Source: Mesostigma viride | Taxonomy: Eukaryota; Streptophyta; Mesostigmatophyceae; Mesostigmatales; Mesostigmataceae | DNA: 21,925 bases | Assembly: GCA_009746045.1 (NCBI GenBank) | Contig: RPFO01001532.1 | Coordinates: forward strand, 1 to 21,925 | Direction: 5' to 3' | Shown here: positions 1-7,144 of the stretch, piece by piece | Position numbering within the stretch: the stretch's first letter is position 1 | Layout of the letters: the number at the start of each line of letters is the position of its first letter | The notes under the pieces: generated by a model | What the model saw: the letters and a program-made list of their open reading frames with translations, nothing else | Told to the model about the DNA's origin: nothing | Databases searched by the model: none | Program-made: the position numbers and the translations under genes

Positions 1-138
1 ACGTTCGCGAATCATAGCAGGTGCCGATGGTTCGACGATCGATTCCCTCATCGCGGGTGCAGGAGTGGGAACAACTACCGGGTCTGCGGCAATCGCAGTG
101 CCCCGTCGAGCAGCGCGGGTCATTTCGGTGAGACTCAT
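1..138 (-). CDS. Partial Pro/Ala-rich protein of unknown function (N-terminus only)
   Basis: An open frame starts at the ATG at 138 on the minus strand and runs off the left edge without a stop, giving 46 residues. The visible part is rich in Ala, Pro, Val and Arg and has no recognisable domain. An AT-rich leader with a TATA-like run lies just upstream at 139-150, as before other genes here. The next gene upstream on the same strand ends at 186. Function unknown. Confidence 0.5.
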   Translation of the reverse strand, partial: MSLTEMTRAARRGTAIAADPVVVPTPAPAMRESIVEPSAPAMIRER

Positions 139-185
139 AATGGTATATGTTTACCTCTGTGGCAAAAAAAACATTGATAAACGCG

Positions 186-730
186 TCAATCATAACTAGT
201 AAAATCGGGTTTGTCCAGGTCCCATTGAGGGGCCACGTCGTCTGGCGTGGACACTTTGTCCTCCGCACACGAACTGCGCTCTTCTTTTGAAGACATGAAA
301 GGATTGTACGGCTCGCGTTTCCAAACGGGGACAAGAGACTTTTCGTAGCACTCCCCGTGATAAAAAGCGAAAAGTCGGGTGTGAGACATGGGTACCATCT
401 CCTGCACCTTCCCACTAGGCATCGGGATTCGACAATATTGACAACCGATCCGTGACCCGGTTCACTTTCCATCCAATCGCGCATTATGACGCATCCATCA
501 ATTATTTCCCCCCCTCCATTTTCTATGTAGTTTCGCAAAATAGTTTTTTCTTCTTCTGACAGATCGCTTTTTCTCGAAACACCGCGGACAAAACACAAAC
601 GCGACAACCCTCCTCGGTCATGCATCAAGCGACTCGAGTGACGCTCTTTGTATCTCGCAGTGACGGCAGTCCAATAAGTGTCAGCCGCTTTTTTGTTTTC
701 GGCGAGCTCGTTTACGCGCGTTTCCTTCAT
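186..730 (-). CDS. Small probable zinc-binding protein, one frame break
   Basis: The gene reads in two frames. From the ATG at 730 a charged, helical N-terminal part of about 90 codons runs to near 450. Sense then continues in another frame to the stop at 186. Just after the switch is a C-x2-C pair (432-443), and about 25 residues later an H-x2-C pair in FYHGECY (345-356). This spacing fits a small zinc ribbon or treble-clef site. The switch at 441-455 behaves like one missing base. The continuing N-terminal frame stays open to the window edge but turns into unlike, Arg/Ser/Cys-rich text, so I regard it as off-frame. The ATG at 730 overlaps a possible stop of the upstream gene as ATGA. No family is recognised; a zinc-binding role is inferred from spacing only. 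Confidence 0.6.
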
Positions 731-742
731 ACACCACGACGT

Positions 743-2250
743 CTACCGAAGCCACGAACATATTTTTTTACCTCCGCCTAACGGTGCGCTTCCGAACACC
801 TGTCTTGCCGGTTCGCCGACGTACCCTGCGAGCCGCGCCGAGTGGAAGTTAGGAAGCGGCATCCCGTCGTTAGAAGGCAATCCACCACCCGCGTAACCAG
901 AAGGGCCGCCGAACAAGTCTTTTGACATTTTAGACCTTGCGCAAACAGGACCGTACACGGCATTCGGATTTTCGACAACGGATCCGTCGGCTGCGACGAT
1001 ATACGGGTCCACGATGCGCAACTTGTCCTGGGCGTTCTTGGACGCAGGGTCGACGTTGAAAAAGACGGCGCCGTAACCTGACCCGCAAGACGGTTGGGGA
1101 AGACCACTAACACGATAATCGGCGTCGACCAAGTCTGCGAACGCCCTCCATGGCTCGGATAAGTGGACGCCCTTGACCAACGCCAACGCCCCCGCATTTC
1201 GCCACCATGAGTCGATCTGGTTCAAAATGGAAGTGCGCATACGATTAAAAGCAAGCAAATCCCTACGGATAAAAGGTTTAAGGTAATTTTTTATATCTTC
1301 TGGCATGGTGGACCTTTTTTGCCAATCGTTCATATTGAGAATCTGTTTCAGGTGCTTTGGAGCTAGCTGTCCCAAGTCTTCTTTTTTGATTTTATCCTGA
1401 AACAAAAGGGGGATCAGCTTGGATGGAAAAGAATCGAGAGAAGGAACATTGTCAACGGCGCCTGTAACGTTATCATCCGCATCGGCTGCTTTCTTGTTAT
1501 ACATTGGCAAATAGCTTATCCCGGTTTTCCAGACGGTGATCTGCGTGGCATAGCTAGTGGCGTGAGGCCCAGGGGCAAATATTTCGATGCGTTGCTTTCC
1601 TTGGTAATCTGAAATAATGTTTTTTTCCGGTTTAGTACCGTTGTCTTTCATCATAAAATTGTCGCCTTGCAAGCCGACAATTATTTCTCCATTGTCTGTT
1701 GAAACTGTAAAGTCAACATCATCACCCTTCGAAGGCGGATTTTTTAGCTCCAGATTCGATATGATTCGCAAAGTGTTCAGCGGGATTCGGTGGAGATAAA
1801 CAGCGTCTGGGGCCCATTGTCCATCCGTCTTCTCAGGTTTTACACCCGGAGCGAGTGTCTGTCCCTTGTGTTCGAGAGCTACGAATCCGCGCAAAAGAGT
1901 GACGATCTTTCCGATCTGTGCGCGACTTGTATCCGCTAGCAGAGAAGATGTCGCGTTATGTACGCGATCCGTGATATCCCTCATTAAGTTCGTAAGTATG
2001 TCGTACAAGTACACGCACGTTACAAACGTCTTTAGTTTCCCTACAAGAGCTGGATCGTCGTCGATGATGTTGTGCGTGTACATTTACCTTCTTCAATCTT
2101 GAAAGCAATGTTAGGAATATAGCGCTTGATTTTTTGAAGCTCATATCCTGTAAAAATACGACTCGCAAGATCTTCTATGCGCGCTTGCGATTGTGCGGAC
2201 CTTCCCGTGGGCGTCGAGACGGCAGTAAACAGCGGGTACGAAGAGGACAT
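743..2250 (-). CDS. Tandem paralogue 1, unknown function, possibly a virion protein; one frame break
   Basis: About 500 codons. The N-terminal 55 residues, from the ATG at 2250, carry IFTGYELQ and end at a break near 2085-2093. The body follows in another frame from MYTHNI at 2083 to 743. Comparison with the neighbouring copy shows the two parts are one protein, because the same order (FTGYELQ, then FKIEE, then THNI) is continuous there. Shared landmarks are VYLYDIL, FIRRD-LAFNRMR, GYGAV-F and IVDPYIV-ADG. The C-terminus is Gly-rich. A run of seven A (763-769) near the end leaves an alternative, Arg-rich tail stopping at 727-729, which would match the basic tail of the sister copy and overlap the next start as ATGA. 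No known domain is recognised. Upstream of the start is an AT-rich leader with a TATA-like TATAATA run. Confidence 0.7.
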
Positions 2251-2283
2251 TAGTCTATACCTATGTTATTATAAAAAAAAAGT

Positions 2284-3527
2284 TTATCTTCGCCTCTTGG
2301 TCGATTTTTTCCTATGAACGCGCCTCGCTTGATTCACGTGAAAGTTGGCAGCGTATCCGCTAGAAGTACCTAAGAAGGGCCGTTTAACAGATCCGATGCA
2401 ACACGTTGTCTCTGACAATACGGACCGTACAATGCGCGAGGGTTTTCACCAGAGCCCCGTCGGCGGAGACAATATATGGATCGACAATCTTCGCCTTCGA
2501 GTTTGTCCGCGGATCTGCGTCAAAGTACACTGCTCCGTACCCCGGACCGCAATTGTACTGCGGAATACCCGTCACACGCTGATCCGCGATCGCCAATTTG
2601 TGGAGGTAAGGCGCGTAGTTTCCCTCGATTTCCGTCTAAACTCTTCAAAGCCCCAACGGACCTGCTCCAATGTCCAGCATGTTCAAAATGCAACGCGCAT
2701 TCTATTGAACGCGAGAATGTCCCGCCGAATAAACTTTGCGATTCTGTTCGAAAAAGATGTTGCAGTCGGTATATCCAATGCGGATCGGATCTTTTTTAAG
2801 TGATGATCTGCGTACTCTGTGATATCCACCGTGTCAGCTGCCAGATCGTAAATTACATTGCCCGGAATACTGTCTCGCGAAGGTCCTCCCGTAACAGCCT
2901 TTACGTTATAACTCGGAAGATCACTTGATGTACCACTTACGTTTAGTTTGTCGATCTGCACATCTGTGCTATCTAGCGGGTCGGGATTCAGTCCCAAAGA
3001 TGGGACTTTAATGGTACCTCCATTAGTCACGTTTGCGAGTAGCTGAGTCGGGATTCTGCCAAGATACACAGTTTTCGTACCTAAATCTGTTGCCTTAAAT
3101 CCTCGAAGCGCGTTTGCTACCTGTCCAAGTTTGTTCGTATCAGCTGAGTCGTTTTCAAACCTTGTTGCATTCGAAACTCGCTCGTGAAAGTCTCTCATCA
3201 GATTCGAGAGAATGTCGTAGAGATATACGGACGCAAGAAACTCCCGTAGCTTTGTGATGAGAGTAGGGTCTGTATCTAAAATATTGTGCGTGATCATAGG
3301 GGCTTCTTCAATTTTAAAACTCATACTTGGCATATAAGTCCGGATAGATTGAAGCTCGTACCCAGTAAAGATTTTCGTCGCGAGATCGTTGATCCGCTCC
3401 TGAACCTGCATGGACCTCCCTGTGGGCGTCCCAACAGCCGTGTGCATTGGATAACCGGATCCACCAAACGCGGGTGCGGTGCGGGTGGTGCCGAGCTGCG
3501 GTCCTGTACTTCTGTTAATCCTGACAT
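2284..3527 (-). pseudogene. Tandem paralogue 2, same family as 743-2250, multiply broken frame
   Basis: Homology to the gene at 743-2250 can be followed along the whole stretch but across at least three frames. The probable start is the ATG at 3527, close to a TATA-like CTCTATAAT (minus-strand sense ATTATAGAG); the frame shifts within about 15 bases. The longest intact piece covers roughly 3447 to 2683, from FTGYELQ to AFNRMR. Further breaks lie near 2686-2695, 2670-2680, 2625-2638, 2441-2450 and 2366-2378. Recognisable text resumes after each, including GYGAVYF, IVDPYIV-SADG and a basic tail ending KKSTKRRR before a TAA at 2284-2286. Five of the six breaks behave like one missing base and almost no substitution stops are needed. 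It may therefore be a working gene read with errors rather than a true pseudogene. The 33-base gap to paralogue 1 indicates tandem duplication. Confidence 0.65.
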
Positions 3528-3593
3528 TTTTCTCTATAATTTCGACGTAGAAAAAAAATGCTCGTCTAATGCGGTTTTTATAAATGCTTCCCC
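3528..3593. promoter_or_regulatory. Divergent promoter between paralogue 2 and the acidic protein
   Basis: This 66-base AT-rich spacer separates two divergent starts. Toward the plus strand it has TATAAAT at 3579-3585, nine bases before the ATG at 3594 and 27 before the one at 3612. Toward the minus strand it has a TATAGAG-type element at 3532-3540, just before the ATG at 3527. The assignment is inferred from position and AT content. Confidence 0.45.
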
Positions 3594-4130
3594 ATGGTTG
3601 AATCACCACACATGCCCCCTAAGAAGGCCGAAAAGAAAATGGAGGAGGTCACGACACTTAGCAAGCGAGAGACAAGGTCTGGCCGAAAGGTGAAGGCGCC
3701 GGCACGTTTCGAACCCGACGAAGTACCCTTAGACGATTTCGACGATGGAGAGTACGACTCTGACGACCCTGTGGGCGACAACCTTAACGATTCAGAGATT
3801 TCTGTGGAAGATGAAGACGGGGAAGAGAATGACGACGACTCTTATGACAGCAGTTTCATAGACGATGACGATCCGGATGATGCAACTAGAATTGATACGG
3901 ATGCTAACGAGGAAGAACTGACTGACACAGAGACAGAGGAAGACGAAGATCTTGACCTATCTTCGGACTCTGATGAGGAAGAAGAAGAAGACGACGAAGA
4001 AGAAGAAGAGGAAGAACAGAAACCGAAGAGGGTTCAGAAACCTACGCCCGCAAAGAGAAAACTCAGTTCTTTTCGGGATGATGGAGAAGAGGAAGTGATC
4101 TCTTTTGCAAGGCCGAAAATCATAAAGTAG
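3594..4130 (+). CDS. Highly acidic, probably disordered protein with basic ends
   Basis: 178 codons from 3594, or 172 from the second ATG at 3612 (MPPKKAEKK), which sits at a more usual distance from the TATA-like box. A Lys/Arg-rich head includes an RSGRKVKAPARF stretch. The middle, about residues 40-140, is almost entirely Asp, Glu and Ser with runs of up to eight Glu. The tail is Lys-rich (KPKRVQ, PAKRKLSS). No folded domain is evident. Such composition is common in histone chaperones, chromatin-binding acidic proteins and viral nuclear proteins; the basic clusters could be nuclear localisation signals. It is the only plus-strand gene in the first 12 kb and its stop lies two bases from that of the convergent gene. 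Role unknown. Confidence 0.75.
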   Translation: MVESPHMPPKKAEKKMEEVTTLSKRETRSGRKVKAPARFEPDEVPLDDFDDGEYDSDDPVGDNLNDSEISVEDEDGEENDDDSYDSSFIDDDDPDDATRIDTDANEEELTDTETEEDEDLDLSSDSDEEEEEDDEEEEEEEQKPKRVQKPTPAKRKLSSFRDDGEEEVISFARPKIIK

Positions 4131-4131
4131 T

Positions 4132-5193
4132 TTAACCGCCGTACATGTAATCTATACTTACCTCGAGCCCTTCCTGGTTTACATTCGGAATGTACAGCGG
4201 GTTCGAGTCGAGAGCCGAGTACGCAACATCTGTCGATATCTCTGTCACCTGCTTCGAGAAGTCCTGAGGCCCTAGCCGAACAGGTCTTTCTATCCGATCG
4301 CCCTGAATCCAGGCTAATTTTTCGACAAGCAAATCGCTCTCCTCCGGGCTCGTCCTAACGGCATGGATCTGATCATCATCGATCTTACGGAAACGAGTGT
4401 TTGCATTAAAATCGCCGTACACGAGCTTTCCTTCCTTACAATCAGGGAGCGCGACAGCAGCTTTGAACACGCGAGGCTCCGACGTCCTCGTGTGATTGTT
4501 AAGGTCCTTCTCGGAATGCAGCGATGAACCTCGGTTTTCGTCCTGGAAATTTGGAACTATGGACTCGTGGGTTCTTTCGTTTACAGGGACTTTGACCATG
4601 ACATTGTATGCTCCGATACCTATCGATTGTTGTAACGGGGCTTCAGAAGGCGCGAGATGGGCGTTCTCTATGACCCCGGCACGTCGAGCGATCACCCTAG
4701 TAAATTGCTGCATGTCGCTCCATCTGCTACCATTTGTAGACCCTCCCGTCAAGTCCTCGACGGGTTGAAACGTAGACAACGGCACGCTTCGTTCGGGAAG
4801 AACCGTGGCTTCAAAAGCTTTGGACTCGTAAGGCCGCGACTCGCTCTCATATTGAGCGTTTGCCGGTCTGGACTCTGTCCCCGCTCGGTTGGCACGATTC
4901 AGCGGATCCAAAATCACGAGTCTTGTTTGGAGAGCGCTCTCTTGAGGCCCGGGTTTCGAGACAATGAGCTGTTCGTCAGGAGCTGTCCAATTTTTGGACA
5001 TGATTTCAGAACTCTCGTGCAAGTAATTATCTCTAGCCCCTTGGCTTTCATAAACCTCTTGCATTCCAAACTTTCTATCGGGTTGTATCTTTCCAACGAG
5101 ATCCGTAACCTCCTGGACTGTCTTCGAGTTCCATGGCTCTGGTCCGGGGACTTTTGTCGGAATGGAGTCGAACTTTACGGGCACGCCCGTCAT
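4132..5193 (-). CDS. Soluble protein of unknown function, 353 aa
   Basis: Intact frame from the ATG at 5193 to a TAA at 4132. The start overlaps the stop of the upstream gene by ATGA (5190-5193), suggesting co-transcription and coupled expression. The protein is hydrophilic and rich in Glu, Pro, Arg and Asn, with no membrane segment, cysteine cluster or nucleotide-binding motif. The N-terminal 35 residues are Pro-rich and the end is Tyr/Gly-rich (DYMYGG). Pairing with a small membrane-anchored protein in an apparent operon suggests a virion or assembly role, which is only an inference. Confidence 0.75.
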   Translation of the reverse strand: MTGVPVKFDSIPTKVPGPEPWNSKTVQEVTDLVGKIQPDRKFGMQEVYESQGARDNYLHESSEIMSKNWTAPDEQLIVSKPGPQESALQTRLVILDPLNRANRAGTESRPANAQYESESRPYESKAFEATVLPERSVPLSTFQPVEDLTGGSTNGSRWSDMQQFTRVIARRAGVIENAHLAPSEAPLQQSIGIGAYNVMVKVPVNERTHESIVPNFQDENRGSSLHSEKDLNNHTRTSEPRVFKAAVALPDCKEGKLVYGDFNANTRFRKIDDDQIHAVRTSPEESDLLVEKLAWIQGDRIERPVRLGPQDFSKQVTEISTDVAYSALDSNPLYIPNVNQEGLEVSIDYMYGG

Positions 5194-5495
5194 ATTTCTA
5201 AATTCGTTATAGGTTGATAATAAGACTTCGGCTCTACGTGCATTTGAATTTTAGACGAATTTCGACCATAACCAAGACTAGCTCTCATGGTTGGACCGGT
5301 TACATAGTCCGGCTGTTGCGGACCGTAACCTCCTCTAGCGGTATACATCGGGATGGGCTCAACCCCCGAAGTGGAGGATACCAAGTCCGGCCTCGTAGCT
5401 TGTAGTTCTGTAATCGAGTCAGGTCGATGAGAAACTAACGGCTTTGGTCGCATAAGAAAACCCGTCAACGCTACGATGGAAAGCGAAGCGAGCAT
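5190..5495 (-). CDS. Small protein with N-terminal hydrophobic anchor, 101 aa
   Basis: Intact frame from the ATG at 5495 to a TGA at 5190. Residues 1-15 (MLASLSIVALTGFLM) form a short hydrophobic segment that could be an anchor or signal. The rest is Pro, Tyr and Gly-rich, including ARGGYGPQQP and a Tyr-rich C-terminus, and looks extended. It lies directly upstream of the 353-residue gene with an ATGA overlap. The 35-base spacer before it is strongly AT-rich and probably holds the promoter for both. Possibly a minor membrane-associated virion protein. Confidence 0.65.
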   Translation of the reverse strand: MLASLSIVALTGFLMRPKPLVSHRPDSITELQATRPDLVSSTSGVEPIPMYTARGGYGPQQPDYVTGPTMRASLGYGRNSSKIQMHVEPKSYYQPITNLEI

Positions 5496-5530
5496 TTATT
5501 ATTGAATGATATTTTTAACAAACGATATAT
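5496..5530 (-). promoter_or_regulatory. AT-rich promoter region for the 5190-5495 / 4132-5193 pair
   Basis: The 35 bases between the two minus-strand genes are almost pure A/T and, with the adjoining bases, contain AAATATATCG and AAAATATCATT on the minus strand, upstream of the ATG at 5495. This resembles the TATA-like leaders seen before other genes in the window. No experimental element can be named. Confidence 0.35.
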
Positions 5531-5869
5531 TTACATCGAAACTTTGCACGGCTCAGGACGCAAAAGACTTGTGATGATTGGGAATTCTAGGTACCTGTCC
5601 GAGCGTTTCATGCTTTCCCAAAACATGTGTTGGTAAGGGGCCGTGGCTCTCTCGTCCATGGTTATCGCCTTATTAAAGTTGGCTGTGTGAACGCCACCCT
5701 TAAGTCGCATGCACTCTAGAGATGGGTCGAGACGCCCCCCAAGCGTCAAAAACGATTGCACGTGGTCGTTCGTAATAGGAAATCCGACATTGTTGTCAAG
5801 GACCTTATCCAGCGTCTTGCCGCACTGTTCCTTGACCCCGTTTTCGGTGATGATGATAGCGAATGACAT
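5531..5869 (-). CDS. Small protein of unknown function, 112 aa
   Basis: Intact frame from the ATG at 5869 to the stop at 5531. It is a mixed alpha/beta composition with three cysteines (CGKTL, ECMRL, PCKVS) and no membrane segment. It begins with a beta-like FAIIITENG and has no motif I recognise. An AT-rich stretch of about 15 bases lies upstream, in the spacer from the previous gene at 5883. Likely a real gene because it fills the gap between two good genes in the same direction. Confidence 0.6.
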   Translation of the reverse strand: MSFAIIITENGVKEQCGKTLDKVLDNNVGFPITNDHVQSFLTLGGRLDPSLECMRLKGGVHTANFNKAITMDERATAPYQHMFWESMKRSDRYLEFPIITSLLRPEPCKVSM

Positions 5870-5882
5870 GTTTATCTAATGT

Positions 5883-6098
5883 TTAGAATAAATGCTTCCC
5901 GATCACGATTTGCTCTTCTCCTCTTTCTTCGAGGTCTAGTCGTACAGGTTCCGGGATTGGAATCGTTTTTCGATCCATGGTAAAGTACTCGGGACAGGGT
6001 TCTTCTTTGGGGGGGTCTTTATGATTCCATCTCGTCCATTCGATAAAACTGATGCCCAAGACGATCATCAACAAACTAACAAACGGGAATGACGACAT
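5883..6098 (-). CDS. Small single-pass membrane protein, 71 aa
   Basis: Intact frame from the ATG at 6098. Residues 3-20 (FPFVSLLMIVLGISFIEW) form a membrane segment, followed by a charged, Pro/Glu-rich tail of about 50 residues. A TATATA element lies about 10 bases upstream of the ATG on the minus strand (near 6107-6113). The architecture resembles other anchored small proteins in this window and may belong to an inner-membrane virion layer; this is inference. Confidence 0.65.
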   Translation of the reverse strand: MSSFPFVSLLMIVLGISFIEWTRWNHKDPPKEEPCPEYFTMDRKTIPIPEPVRLDLEERGEEQIVIGKHLF

Positions 6099-6114
6099 AG
6101 CGTTCTATATACCG

Positions 6115-6630
6115 CTAGAAATATTCCCCGCCGATTCTGTTCATGATCTCGACTCTTGCGGCCGCGCGAAGAAGAGGTGGAACGTTGTTCATTACGTAGT
6201 TCTCGACGCCTTTAGAAGTTTTAGGCAAAGGGGGGCCGGAGGCAAGAACGTCGTTTAAAGAATCTCGCTCCTCCCTGCGTATCGCCTCCGGAAGCTCTCG
6301 AAGAACTGCACACATTTTTGAATTTTTGATTCCGTCTGATCGAAGATGAAACCAAGCATTGTGCCACGCGGCGTCTCTTGAGAGAACAAATATCTCGTCG
6401 TTTTCCGCGTCGATTTCTTTTCTGGCGACTCTTTTACCTAGCTCGTAATGAAACAAAGTGTCCGCGGCCTCTTTAATCATGGAGTCGGACCGCATGAGTT
6501 CGCAACCCAGAGGCACAGGGCCTTCATACGCTTTGCCGCAAAACCCGATTACAGAGCAGCGTGACGTGTCTATGCAGCACGCGTCTTTGGCGCATTGGTC
6601 CAGGTCCACGAAAACCCAAGTTCGAGGCAT
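6115..6630 (-). CDS. PIN/NYN-like ribonuclease domain protein
   Basis: The frame is open from 6696, but the ATG at 6630 is preferred: the domain begins there, and the longer version would overlap the upstream gene. Counting from 6630, the pattern matches the PIN-like/NYN fold: a hydrophobic strand ending in acidic residues (VFVDLDQ, D9 and D11), a central helix with AADTLFHYELG (D57, E63), then a strand IFVLSRD (D86) followed by AAWHNAWFHLRSDG. In this superfamily these acidic residues bind metal for RNA cleavage. The C-terminal 70 residues are helical and of unknown role. No frame breaks. A viral PIN-like protein could process or degrade RNA; the target cannot be predicted. The fold call rests on motif order only. 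Confidence 0.6.
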   Translation of the reverse strand: MPRTWVFVDLDQCAKDACCIDTSRCSVIGFCGKAYEGPVPLGCELMRSDSMIKEAADTLFHYELGKRVARKEIDAENDEIFVLSRDAAWHNAWFHLRSDGIKNSKMCAVLRELPEAIRREERDSLNDVLASGPPLPKTSKGVENYVMNNVPPLLRAAARVEIMNRIGGEYF

Positions 6631-6676
6631 CGTCTTACACTCTCGATCAAAATAAATAATTCTCCGAAGCGAGCCC

Positions 6677-7096
6677 TTAGTAACTAAGGTCTCCATTTGT
6701 GTACAATTCCCAGATTTTGTTCTTATTTTCTACCGTCGGCGGGAGTCCTTTCTTCTTAAGTTGCTCGTTTGTCCAATCAGCCGCGCGTTTAAGGACATCT
6801 TTATAAGCCACGACAGGTTTGACGCCGGTTTTTTCATGAGATACCCCGTTTGGCTTCTTTGGGTCTTTGATCTCCCTAAACGACTCGGGATTTAAATCCC
6901 TGTACAATTTTTTGGTCATGCCAACCCAATTTTCTACTTTAGGGTGAGAGTCCTTACCCAATTTCGATCGATCCAAGCGGACATATTCCCCTGTTCTAAC
7001 GTTTTGAACAATGTCGTCCGCCCGGAGACCGTCAGACGTCATCTCGGCCTCGCCCCTCTTAACCTGCGCCATGCTTCCATATTGTCTCGTCGCCAT
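6677..7096 (-). CDS. Basic protein of unknown function, about 139 aa
   Basis: Open from 7120; the ATG at 7096 (MATRQYGSMAQ) is preferred because an AT-rich TATATT element lies just upstream. The product is rich in Lys, Arg and Asp with no cysteines or membrane segments after that start. The C-terminal half (YKDVLKRAADWTNEQLKKKG) looks helical. It ends inside the long alternative N-terminus of the PIN-like gene, which supports the shorter start of that gene. No family recognised. Confidence 0.6.
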   Translation of the reverse strand: MATRQYGSMAQVKRGEAEMTSDGLRADDIVQNVRTGEYVRLDRSKLGKDSHPKVENWVGMTKKLYRDLNPESFREIKDPKKPNGVSHEKTGVKPVVAYKDVLKRAADWTNEQLKKKGLPPTVENKNKIWELYTNGDLSY

Positions 7097-7144
7097 CTTA
7101 ATATAACGACCCGAACACAATTTTTTTACTCCGTCGAACGAAGT

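Noticed and set aside
778-1197. Minus-strand frame of 139 codons inside paralogue 1
   Set aside because: It lies wholly inside the conserved body of paralogue 1 in another frame, and its Arg/Ser/Thr-rich text has no counterpart in the sister copy.
2080-2095. Possible 5' splice site GTAAAT in paralogue 1
   Set aside because: The sister copy is continuous here with the same protein length, so a missing base explains the break better than an intron, and no branch or acceptor was seen.
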